Source: Chloracidobacterium sp. UBA6041 (GTDB lineage: Bacteria > Acidobacteriota > Blastocatellia > Pyrinomonadales > Pyrinomonadaceae). Taken from it: 8,767 nucleotides of DNA. The position numbers and the translations under genes are program-made. The notes beneath the pieces are model-generated. The model was not told the DNA's origin. It searched no databases and worked only from the letters and a program-made list of their open reading frames with translations. Of the stretch, positions 1 through 5,882 are shown piece after piece. The DNA is taken from positions 1 through 8,767 of the forward strand of contig DIYZ01000095.1 of assembly GCA_002427845.1 (NCBI GenBank), given 5' to 3'. How positions within the stretch are numbered: position 1 is the first letter of the stretch; every line of letters begins with the position of its first letter.

Positions 1-76
1 TGGCCTGCTCGTTTTGACACTTGAACGGGCATGCAGCGGACGCGCAGCCAGCTAGTCCTTCATCCTCCTTAGTTCG

Positions 77-553
77 ATGAGGTGGCAAGGGGTTACCGCT
101 ACCGTAGAAACCACCGGACTTGACCCGGAATGTCCCTACGTTGCGTCAAGCTCACAGGCGATATGCGATCCGCCTCCGCCCGTTCGCCTTTTCCTTGAAT
201 ATGCAAGTATCTCTTCGACCAAGGAAAAATCGCTTCTGGATAAATTTGTTAATCAATTGCGCAATGAGCCTGGAGCACAAGGATATATTCTGGTCTATGG
301 TCGATCGCATCGAGCGGAAGGAGCCAAAAATTACCTTATCGGCCACGACGGTCTCGATGCGGGGCGAATTGTGATAGTTGAGAAGACGAGTCGAGCTCGG
401 AAAGTAAGAATCAAGCTTTATATTGTGCCGACCGGAGCCCTTCCGCCAGAAACTCATTCTGCGCCGCCGAACAAGCGCTTGCAGCGGACTGGAATCAGCG
501 TGCCTCCTATCGATAACTTATCGCATGATGTAGTTGTCGCCCGGCCGCTGTAG
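77..553 (+). CDS. 5'-truncated ORF carrying an acidobacterial surface-protein C-terminal domain, ending in a repeat-derived tail
   Basis: Residues about 38-124 (FLEYASIS..., GAQGYILVYG, AKNYLIGHDGLDAGRIV, LYIVPTGALPP) resemble a domain I remember at the C-terminus of long acidobacterial repeat proteins. There it has an OmpA-like alpha/beta rhythm and ends in an 'IVP.GA.PP' strand; its function is unknown to me. The first 35 residues (GVTATVETTGLDPECP...ICDPPPP) look like the tail of a preceding Cys-containing domain rather than a natural N-terminus. There is no signal peptide and no ribosome binding site before ATG 77, and all three upstream frames are closed within 76 bp. I infer a remnant of a larger gene that lost its 5' part. 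The usual longer segment after 'YG' is also shortened here. Residues 129-158 are encoded by a dispersed repeat and are probably not native. It may not be expressed; the type is given as CDS because the frame is intact. Confidence 0.45.
   Translation: MRWQGVTATVETTGLDPECPYVASSSQAICDPPPPVRLFLEYASISSTKEKSLLDKFVNQLRNEPGAQGYILVYGRSHRAEGAKNYLIGHDGLDAGRIVIVEKTSRARKVRIKLYIVPTGALPPETHSAPPNKRLQRTGISVPPIDNLSHDVVVARPL
461..553 (+). repeat. Dispersed intergenic repeat forming the 3' end of the ORF
   Basis: The stretch encodes PNKRLQRTGISVPPIDNLSH..., a peptide I recall as a recurrent artefact at ends of unrelated environmental bacterial proteins, which marks an underlying DNA repeat. The DNA is palindrome-rich. 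CGATAA-C-TTATCG (511-523) is perfect, and CAGCGG (482-487) pairs with CCGCTG (545-550) near the two edges. GCAGCGGAC at 481-489 recurs at 33-41, so a related fragment may flank the ORF on the other side. A small stem-loop at 560-575 follows. The true limits cannot be set from one copy. Confidence 0.5.
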
Positions 554-619
554 TGGATAGGTTCGAGCCCGAATCCGGTTCACTGAGTCATGAGCGCTAA
601 AGACAATTTACTCGCGATT

Positions 620-1000
620 TCAAATCCTACGGAAAGTGCCATTGAAGAGCGCCCCCTCCTCCACGATTAACACGCGCGCGGAAACGTTGCCGGTAACGCT
701 CGCTGTACGCCCGAGCACCAGTTCCTTACTGGCGTTGATATCGCCTTCGACTGTTCCGTTTATTTTTGCAACGGCAACATTTATCACCGCCTGACTAACT
801 TGCGCGCCGGCACTCACGATGAGCGTGCCGTCCGATGAATCGATGTGCCCTGAAAAATGCCCATCAATGCGCAACATAGATCTGAACTGCACTTCGCCGG
901 TAAATTTCAAGACATCTCCGACGAAGCCAAGCCAATTGTCTTTGGGTGTGTTTGTTCGCTGGGGGCTTTCAGCGGCTCTCGCAACTACTTGACTACTCAC
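620..1000 (-). CDS. Bactofilin (polymer-forming cytoskeletal protein)
   Basis: Bactofilins assemble without nucleotides into membrane-associated filaments that scaffold cell-wall enzymes and polarity proteins. With the start chosen here the protein is 126 aa. Residues 1-22 are a disordered, polar N-terminal tail and about 25-126 are the beta-helix core. The core opens with the family signature (FVGDVLKFTGEVQF, LRIDGHFSGHIDS, GTLIVSAGAQV) and continues in short hydrophobic turns: AKINGTVEGDI, ELVLGRTASVTGNVSA, LIVEEGALFNGTF. I chose GTG at 1000 because AAAGGA lies 6 nt before it. The same frame extends up to a GTG at 1117, but that start has no ribosome site and a good promoter lies over it, so the extra 39 residues are probably leader. 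The gene is monocistronic and divergent from the YjbR-type gene. Family assignment is secure; the cellular role here is unknown. Confidence 0.9.
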   Translation of the reverse strand: MSSQVVARAAESPQRTNTPKDNWLGFVGDVLKFTGEVQFRSMLRIDGHFSGHIDSSDGTLIVSAGAQVSQAVINVAVAKINGTVEGDINASKELVLGRTASVTGNVSARVLIVEEGALFNGTFRRI

Positions 1001-1006
1001 GTATTG

Positions 1007-1012
1007 TCCTTT
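1007..1012 (-). promoter_or_regulatory. Ribosome binding site deciding the bactofilin start
   Basis: AAAGGA on the minus strand, followed by 6 nt and GTG at 1000. The upstream in-frame GTG (1117) has no purine-rich site before it, so this favours the 126-residue protein over the 165-residue reading. Confidence 0.65.
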
Positions 1013-1115
1013 CTTCTCTTGTCGGCTTTTTAGACTCGAGACCGCGGTTAGGATGACACCGCCACTTCTGCCGCTCGAATCGGGAGATAAGGAGACTTCC
1101 TCGATTGGAGAGTAC

Positions 1116-1134
1116 ACTATAGCACTCGTGCTAT
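1116..1134 (-). promoter_or_regulatory. Extended -10 promoter overlapping a 16-bp palindrome, upstream of the bactofilin gene
   Basis: On the minus strand TGC-TATAGT (1124-1116) is an extended -10 element with one mismatch to TATAAT. No clear -35 is visible, as allowed for extended -10 promoters. Overlapping it is the perfect palindrome ATAGCAC-TC-GTGCTAT (1119-1134) next to an A-tract on the same strand. A repressor bound there would cover the -10 region, so I infer a possible operator. Transcription would begin near 1109, giving a leader of about 110 nt before the chosen GTG. Confidence 0.4.
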
Positions 1135-1377
1135 TTTTTTAAGTGTTACGATTAGATTGCCGTTCAGAGGCAACCTACATATGTATGCCGGATGGAATGA
1201 GCGCAGTTTGTCCCGAGATTACGGCGCGTTACGATGCAGAGTTCGGGAGTACGGAGTATGAAAGTTCATGAAGACGAATGCGGTCAGTATTGCAATGCCA
1301 TCCTCTTCTATTGAATGGTGAAGAGAAGGTTGAATGCTTTCGCTCGCCGCTGAACGCGCTTTGGGACAGGTGAACAG

Positions 1378-1755
1378 ATGATGAACGCCGAGCATTTCCG
1401 CCGCATCGCATTGCAAATGGAGGGCGCTATTGAGGGCGCTCACATGGGGCATCCGGACTTCCGGGTAAACGGCCGCATCTTCGCGACGCTCCATCCCGAC
1501 CTTCAAAGGGGAATGGTCAAGCTCACACCAGAGCAGCAGCAGCGGTTCACCCGGGAGAATCCGGAGATGTTCGTGCCCGAGAGCGGCGCCTGGGGACGAC
1601 AGGGATGCACGCGCGTGCGGTTGGATCTGGTCGGCGAAGACGCGCTCGGAGAGACGATTACACTAGCCTGGCAGAACACAACCAGGAAGAATGTTGTTGG
1701 ACAGGCGAAACCAAAGCGAAAAACCAGATCGATTCCGCCCTCGCCGAAGCGCTGA
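1378..1755 (+). CDS. MmcQ/YjbR family protein (DUF419)
   Basis: The 125-residue product matches the MmcQ/YjbR family (CyaY-like fold) almost end to end. FRRIALQMEGAIEGAHMGHPDFRVNG spans residues 7-32, IFATL 34-38, GMVKLTPEQQQRF 45-57 and FVPESGAWGRQGCTRVRL 65-82. Family proteins are about 110-130 aa and cytoplasmic, and their biochemical role is not established; DNA binding has been suggested from the fold. The C-terminal 20 residues (KPKRKTRSIPPSPKR) are basic and probably disordered, an extension of the core. Two ATGs lie in tandem at 1378 and 1381. AGGTG at 1368-1372 gives spacings of 5 and 8 nt, so either could be used. The gene stands alone, facing away from the bactofilin and converging on the ubiD-like gene. 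No terminator is obvious after it. Confidence 0.88.
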   Translation: MMNAEHFRRIALQMEGAIEGAHMGHPDFRVNGRIFATLHPDLQRGMVKLTPEQQQRFTRENPEMFVPESGAWGRQGCTRVRLDLVGEDALGETITLAWQNTTRKNVVGQAKPKRKTRSIPPSPKR

Positions 1756-1942
1756 GGCCAAAAACCAATTGGGGCCCACCATGAAAACACCGCTTCTCAA
1801 AAGGGTCAAGCGGAAAGATTACGCAAACGTTTGAGAGCTTTTACGCCAATAACTTCTACGACACTTTTTGCCCCCGCCCCGCAAACTAATTACTCTTCTG
1901 ACCAGTGGTTCACCCAGCTAGCTACTTGTTTCTAGAGAAAGC
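1756..1942. other. Gene-free stretch with no recognisable feature
   Basis: First part of the 304-bp gap between the converging YjbR-type and UbiD-type genes. It contains only a 17-codon ORF (ATG 1781, MKTPLLKRVKRKDYANV) with no ribosome site and no known relatives to me. I see no convincing terminator hairpin with a T-run. Confidence 0.5.
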
Positions 1943-2066
1943 GGGGGCATGCCCCCTTCCCAACCCTGAGGTTCCTACAAAGAGTTCGCACTATAAGAGG
2001 TTTGTAGCAAGAAATTGAAACGTAAGAATCGGGGCATGCCCCCTTTCGGAATGCCTGTCCTACAAA
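1943..2066. repeat. Duplicated palindromic intergenic repeat, second copy supplying the ubiD stop codon
   Basis: Two direct copies of one unit are visible. Each has the core GGGGCATGCCCC, then CTT or TTT, then about 15 variable bases, then CCTACAAA. Copy 1 is 1944-1981, inside a perfect 14-bp palindrome GGGGGCATGCCCCC (1943-1956). Copy 2 is 2031-2066. Between them TTTGTAG (2001-2007) is inverted to CTACAAA (1975-1981), so the RNA of either strand could fold. The CCTACAAA of copy 2 contains the UbiD stop codon (TAG, 2062-2060 on the minus strand). The arrangement suggests a dispersed repeat family; copies elsewhere cannot be seen here. It may end transcription of both converging genes, but no T-run follows the palindromes. 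Confidence 0.6.
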
Positions 2067-3820
2067 TCCTGCGGAAAATACTCACGCCAACGACGGTCAA
2101 CCAGCGCAGCTATGTCGTCGCGAACAATTAACTCTTTGGGAAAATCTGGCTTGGTGCGGGCGTCGATCACAATTGGGCTGCGATAGGAAAGATGGTGCCG
2201 CTCGACTCGCGTGTCCGCCGCATAGATGTCGCTGGCAGGTTCGAAGCGGGTCCAGGTTGACCAGAGAAAGCTTGGCGTTGAACGGGCCACGCCGGCGTCG
2301 TCATGCAAGACGACCAGCGGCCATTCAGCAAACGCCGGCTCCTTTGCCAAACGTGCCGACTGTTCAGGATCCTCTGCGTAAGATCGTCCCGCAACCACCA
2401 GGCAACCTGCACAAAACACTTCTGCTGCCGTTAGACCGGCAGGCATTGCGCCGCGAAACTCGCGCGGCAGGTCCCTTCTCGCCTCGCCCACGCCAAGCAT
2501 GATTGCCTTGCTGCCTTCGTTAACTACTCCGCTGGTATAGTCGAGCGTGTCCATGGACACGTTTGAAAAAATGAAGAGATCGGTTTCCGGTTGAAACCGC
2601 GCGAGTACGTGCTCGAGTAGCGAAGGAAAGTCGTGAAGGTCCTGTGGCGTGTCTGTAAGCAGCAGAAACTTCGTCAATGAAAGTTGTCCTTCACCAAGGA
2701 TGCGAAAGCCGGATACAAGCGCTTCACGCCCATAACGTTCCTGCACCACCGCCGCCGCCAGTGAATGAAATCCCGTCTCACCATAGGTCCACAAATCGCG
2801 GACACCCGGCATCACCAGCGGGAACAATGGCGAGAGTAAACTCTGTAAATAGTCGCCGATGAAGAAATCTTCCTGACGAGGTTTACCAACCACTGTTGCT
2901 GGAAAGATCGCGTCGCGGCGATGAAAGACAGCCTCGACCTCAAAAACCGGATACTCATGCTGCAAAGAATAGTAGCCGTAGTGGTCGCCGAATGGTCCTT
3001 CGGGATGGCGTTTGTTCGCCGGAGCTTGCCCGACCAGCGCAAACTCTGCTTCGGCAGCGAGGCGGTGCGCGCCGCCGAGCGGGTTCCGGCTCAGCTTCAA
3101 TTTTTCTCCCGCCAGCATCGAAGCAAGCATGAACTCCGGGACATCTTCCGGCAGCGGTGCGACAGCCGCCAGAATCAGCGCCGGCGGACCGCCAAGAAAA
3201 ACAGTTACCGGGAGTGATTGTCCCAACCGCTCCGCCTCGTTGTAGTGAAAGCCGCCGCCTTTCTGAATCTGCCAGTGCAGCCCGGTAGTTTGCGCGTCGT
3301 AGACCTGCATGCGATAGATGCCGAGGTTATGTTTTTTTGTTACCGGGTTCTCTGTATAAACCAGCGGAAGAGTGATGAAGGGACCGCCGTCTTCTGCCCA
3401 CGTTGTCAGCACCGGCAATTCATCAAGTCGCGCCGGCCGATCACACACCTCTGTTACGGGCGCGCGCGTAGTGTTTTTCGTTCCCAACCGCAATACCTCA
3501 AAGCCAAGCGAGCGATGTTTCCACAGCTCTGCCGGCCGCGGCGGCAACAGCGATTCCGCCACCTGGACCAACTCGCGCATGATGGCTTCCGGTTTTGGAC
3601 CAAACGCAAGGTCAATACGACGCTCGGTTCCGAAGAGGTTTGTGACGACCGAATAACGACTTCCCTTCACTCGCTTAAACAGCAACGCCGGGCCGCCACG
3701 CTCGATAACTCGACGATGAATTTCAGCCGCCTCGAGATACGGATCGACTTCAGCTTCGATAGTGATGATTTCGTTTTCTCGCGATAACAGATCGATAAAT
3801 GTGCGGAGGTTGGGATGCAT
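2060..3820 (-). CDS. UbiD-family prenylated-FMN-dependent decarboxylase
   Basis: UbiD enzymes reversibly decarboxylate aromatic or unsaturated acids using prenylated FMN made by UbiX. At 586 aa this is longer than E. coli UbiD (about 500) and matches the longer class typical of bacteria making menaquinone through futalosine. The cofactor and substrate region runs NLGIYRMQVYDAQTTGLHWQ (165-184), with N165 and R170 at the expected conserved positions. EGPFGDHYGYYS (274-285) carries the E274/D279 acidic pair, followed by PVFEVEAVFHRRDAIFPATVVGKPRQEDFF (291-320). A C-terminal domain rich in the family's 'VVN.GSKAIMLG' type motif follows. N-terminal residues 1-60 hold the usual MHPNLRTFIDLL. The ATG at 3820 has no Shine-Dalgarno. 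No ubiX or other quinone gene is present in the window, so the substrate is undetermined; a demethylmenaquinone-pathway role is an inference from length only. Confidence 0.92.
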   Translation of the reverse strand: MHPNLRTFIDLLSRENEIITIEAEVDPYLEAAEIHRRVIERGGPALLFKRVKGSRYSVVTNLFGTERRIDLAFGPKPEAIMRELVQVAESLLPPRPAELWKHRSLGFEVLRLGTKNTTRAPVTEVCDRPARLDELPVLTTWAEDGGPFITLPLVYTENPVTKKHNLGIYRMQVYDAQTTGLHWQIQKGGGFHYNEAERLGQSLPVTVFLGGPPALILAAVAPLPEDVPEFMLASMLAGEKLKLSRNPLGGAHRLAAEAEFALVGQAPANKRHPEGPFGDHYGYYSLQHEYPVFEVEAVFHRRDAIFPATVVGKPRQEDFFIGDYLQSLLSPLFPLVMPGVRDLWTYGETGFHSLAAAVVQERYGREALVSGFRILGEGQLSLTKFLLLTDTPQDLHDFPSLLEHVLARFQPETDLFIFSNVSMDTLDYTSGVVNEGSKAIMLGVGEARRDLPREFRGAMPAGLTAAEVFCAGCLVVAGRSYAEDPEQSARLAKEPAFAEWPLVVLHDDAGVARSTPSFLWSTWTRFEPASDIYAADTRVERHHLSYRSPIVIDARTKPDFPKELIVRDDIAALVDRRWREYFPQDL

Positions 3821-3832
3821 TGGCTGATGCGG

Positions 3833-3838
3833 AGTATA
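3833..3838 (-). promoter_or_regulatory. Possible -10 element for the UbiD-family gene
   Basis: TATACT on the minus strand, 12 nt before the ATG at 3820. Together with the absence of a ribosome binding site this would fit a nearly leaderless transcript. No -35 match is seen 16-18 nt upstream and no TGn extension is present, so support is weak. Confidence 0.2.
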
Positions 3839-3917
3839 ACCCGACGACGACCTGCCAGCGGAAGGGTTTACTGATTGATTACGCCGAAGGCGTTACCTAA
3901 CTCAGCCCAGGGGTAAC

Positions 3918-4184
3918 GAGACTGTGTCAAAACACGGTTGGTGAAAGAAGTCACTCTAAAATCGGCACTGACTACAGAACCGTTGGCGGTAGCCAATGGA
4001 TGCTACCACTCAAATTCGGTCCATTGTTTCTCTTCCAAATTTGGGTGGAAAGCATGGCGTCTTTCCAGATGTAATTGCGTGCTAGCATCCATTGGCTACC
4101 GCCAACGGTTCTGTATTGTGTGGCAGCGTCTCCTGGGATTTGTTCCTCGACTTCTTTCCCTCTCCCGAGTTTTGACACAGGCTC
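3918..4184. mobile_element. Middle nested element: 16-bp terminal inverted repeats with TAAC target duplication
   Basis: The ends are GAGACTGTGTCAAAAC (3918-3933) and the inverse GTTTTGACACAGGCTC (4169-4184), identical at 15 of 16 positions. A second shared block, GAAAGAAGTC (3943-3952 and inverted 4149-4158), extends the likeness to about 35 bp per end. Such ends are typical of insertion sequences, and the inner block could be a transposase-binding site. TAAC directly precedes (3914-3917) and follows (4185-4188) the element, as expected for a 4-bp target duplication. Without the innermost insertion it would be about 126 bp, a non-autonomous MITE. The parent transposase is not in the window; an IS5-like parent is only a guess from end type and duplication length. 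Confidence 0.7.
3975..4113. mobile_element. Innermost nested element: 31-bp perfect inverted repeats flanked by TA
   Basis: The left arm starts CAGAACCGTTGGCGGTAGCC (3975-4005) and is a perfect inverted match to 4083-4113. Including the flanking TA on both sides the match is 33 bp. TA flanks suggest an IS630/Tc1-mariner-type target duplication. The 77-bp centre folds again: CCACTCAAATTCGG (4006-4019) with CCAAATTTGGGTGG (4035-4048), 12 of 14 paired, and GGAAAG (4047-4052) with CTTTCC (4061-4066). At 139 bp it cannot encode a transposase. A similar 'CAGTACCG..GCGGTAGC' repeat is something I recall as abundant in this type of genome, unverified here. Confidence 0.65.
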
Positions 4185-4388
4185 TAACACCCTGGGGAAG
4201 CGATGGACAGACGAGCCCTTTAATCTTGAAGCGGCCGCAAATCTTATTCAACGCTTTCAGCGTGGGAAAGATTTAGTTGACGTCTGACCCAGGGTGTTAC
4301 CCTGGGCTCAGTTAGGTAACGCCTTCGGCGTAAAAACGTCCGACGCGATGACCTCCCTAACATCGGGCTACCGCCCCGTGGGGATAGA

Positions 4389-5882
4389 TCAGTTTGTTTG
4401 TTGCTTCTTCCTTAGCAGCGCGCTATTAAGATCCAATTCCGCCACCGGGATGACCTCGACCTGTGGATACTGTTTGCGGAGCTCCGGCAAAAACTCCTGC
4501 GCATTTCCCACGACCACAATGTTCGTTGCGCTTGCGCCTAGACGCGAACCCGCAAAGCGCTGCACGTCGGCGGCGGTGACAGTCTGCACGTTTCCAATGT
4601 AGCGGTTGATCTCGTCGAAGCTAACGCCATACAGCGCCAGCGATCCTACCTGGGCCACGAGGCCGGCAGCCGTTTCCAGATTGCGGGCAAAGTTGCCGAT
4701 GACGACAGCTTTTCGCGGCGTCAACTCAACGTCGGGCACGGGCGCTGTTGCAAGACGTGAGACCTCGCCCAACAACAATGAGGCCACCTGGGCTGCTGAC
4801 TGATTTTTCGTTTGTGCCCAAGCTATAAAAGGGCCGACGTCACGGCGCGTTTCGAGCGAACTTACTGCTCCGTAACTAAGTCCTCGTTTGATTCTGATCT
4901 CCTGATTCAAACGGCCCGAGTAGCCGCTGAGAACAGAGTTCGTGACTATGCCGCGGAAGTAGTCGGCATCCTTGCGATTAATTCCCGTGCGCGCAACCAG
5001 CACCGCAGCCTGGCCGGCATCTGGCTTATCGATGACGACGACGCGCGGCTCGTCTGATTTCTCAGCCTTCGGCGCGGTTAATGTGGGTATCGCCTCCGCG
5101 GGCTTTTTCCAGTCACCGAAGTATTGCTGGGCGAGTTTAAAAGCATTCGCGGCGCTTATGTCGCCGCCCAGAACGAGGATAGCGTTGTCCGGCCGGTAGA
5201 ACCTGCCGTGATACTTTACGACGTCGTTGCGGTCGATTCTGGCAATCGATTGCGGCGTGCCGTTTAGCGGCTGTCCGTAGGGTGCATCACCAAAAACTAC
5301 GCGCGCTGCAACATAGCGCGCAATCGAACCTGGTTCGCCCAACTCCACAGTCAGATCGTCAAGTGTTTGCTGTCGTAGTCGTTCAATTTCATCGTCCTTG
5401 AAAGTGGGTCGCCGCACAACGTCGGCAAGAATTTCCAAAGCGGGACCGATCTTCGAAGACATGACGTTGACGCCAACCCTGGAAGCGTCCCAACGTGCAG
5501 ATGAATCAAGCGCGCCGCCGAGTGCTTCGATTGCTTCCGCAATTTGAGTGGCACTCCGCTTCTCTGTTCCCTTCGTCAGCAGGTCGGCAGTCATGTTACT
5601 GAGGCCCGCAAGTTCGGGCGGATCAACCTCGGCGCCGTTCTTGATTAGCAGTTGAGCAGCGACGAGTGGTGTGCCGGCGCGTTCGATGGCAATAACGCGC
5701 AGGCCGTTAGCCAATGTCTTTTCGACTGGTTTAGGAAACTGAACTGAACGCGGTTGAGCCGCCGGCGGAGGTGTCGCTTGCGCGACGGGCGATTGCGCGT
5801 GCACGGCCGGCGACACGAGCGTGCAGAAGACAAGCAAAGCTGCGGGCGCGAGGGACCGAATTAGCAGTGCAATGGTTTTCAT
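4389..5882 (-). CDS. M16 family peptidase-like protein, HxxEH-less partner subunit with R/Y motif
   Basis: This is the 497-residue secreted partner of the catalytic M16 protein encoded just upstream. A signal peptide spans residues 1-29 (hydrophobic core LAPAALLVFCTLVSP, likely cleavage AVHA|Q), followed by a Pro/Ala linker to about 45. Two M16 halves follow, about 50-260 and 275-480. Where active enzymes have HxxEH, this protein reads GLSNMTADLLTKGT (93-106), so it lacks the zinc ligands and cannot hydrolyse alone. The second half has RGLSYGA (333-339), giving the R333/Y337 pair used by M16B partner subunits to hold the substrate. NAILVLGGDI and VTAADVQRF match the upstream subunit's NATLIVAGDF and VTAADVQRV. 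The start ATG overlaps the upstream stop as ATGA, so translation is coupled. Substrate unknown; the periplasm is the likely site. Confidence 0.92.
   Translation of the reverse strand: MKTIALLIRSLAPAALLVFCTLVSPAVHAQSPVAQATPPPAAQPRSVQFPKPVEKTLANGLRVIAIERAGTPLVAAQLLIKNGAEVDPPELAGLSNMTADLLTKGTEKRSATQIAEAIEALGGALDSSARWDASRVGVNVMSSKIGPALEILADVVRRPTFKDDEIERLRQQTLDDLTVELGEPGSIARYVAARVVFGDAPYGQPLNGTPQSIARIDRNDVVKYHGRFYRPDNAILVLGGDISAANAFKLAQQYFGDWKKPAEAIPTLTAPKAEKSDEPRVVVIDKPDAGQAAVLVARTGINRKDADYFRGIVTNSVLSGYSGRLNQEIRIKRGLSYGAVSSLETRRDVGPFIAWAQTKNQSAAQVASLLLGEVSRLATAPVPDVELTPRKAVVIGNFARNLETAAGLVAQVGSLALYGVSFDEINRYIGNVQTVTAADVQRFAGSRLGASATNIVVVGNAQEFLPELRKQYPQVEVIPVAELDLNSALLRKKQQTN

Larger units (their letters stand above)
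3879..4333. mobile_element. Outer palindromic repeat (MITE-like), interrupted by two nested elements
   Basis: The left arm 3879-3917 and right arm 4296-4333 are inverted copies, about 38 bp with one mismatch and one extra base. They begin TTACGCCGAAGGCGTTACC, itself a small hairpin with a GAA loop. When 3918-4188 (middle element plus one TAAC) is removed, the left arm continues with ACCCTGGG (4189-4196). It then pairs without further mismatch with 4288-4295, so the restored arms are about 46-47 nt. The uninterrupted unit would be about 184 bp, too small for a transposase, and the remaining frames look non-coding. Both ends fall in TA (left TTA, right TAA), so a TA target is possible but not provable because the ends are palindromic. 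It lies just past the stop of the M16 partner gene and ahead of ubiD. Confidence 0.72.

Noticed and set aside
152..457. Minus-strand 101-codon frame opposite the first ORF
   Set aside because: The plus-strand frame has recognisable domain text and this one has none.
556..580. GGTTCGAGCCC, similar to a tRNA T-arm
   Set aside because: A 7-nt loop does not leave a 5-bp paired T-stem, and no acceptor, D or anticodon arms are found upstream. It is a small hairpin beside the repeat.
1119..1140. ATAGCAC-TC-GTGCTAT followed by Ts on the plus strand, resembling a terminator
   Set aside because: No plus-strand gene lies upstream to terminate, the stem is AT-rich with a minimal loop, and the site overlaps a minus-strand promoter.
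1234..1314. 26-codon plus-strand ORF starting MQSSGVRSMKVHEDEC
   Set aside because: No ribosome binding site, no recognised family, and too short to support without conservation data.
2173..3787. Long plus-strand frames opposite the UbiD-family gene, up to 189 codons
   Set aside because: They are antisense shadows of a well-conserved gene, Arg- and Ser-rich, with no motifs.
3938..4287. Several ORFs of 70-112 codons on both strands inside the nested repeats
   Set aside because: They read across inverted repeats and insertion junctions, with mirrored peptides such as GGSQWML and HWLPPT, and have no ribosome sites.
4334..4388. CCCC-GT-GGGG hairpin and a short T-run as terminator for the M16 pair
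   Set aside because: The stem is only 3-4 bp, and the T-run is 40 nt further on and not attached to it. Termination may instead occur in the repeat arms.
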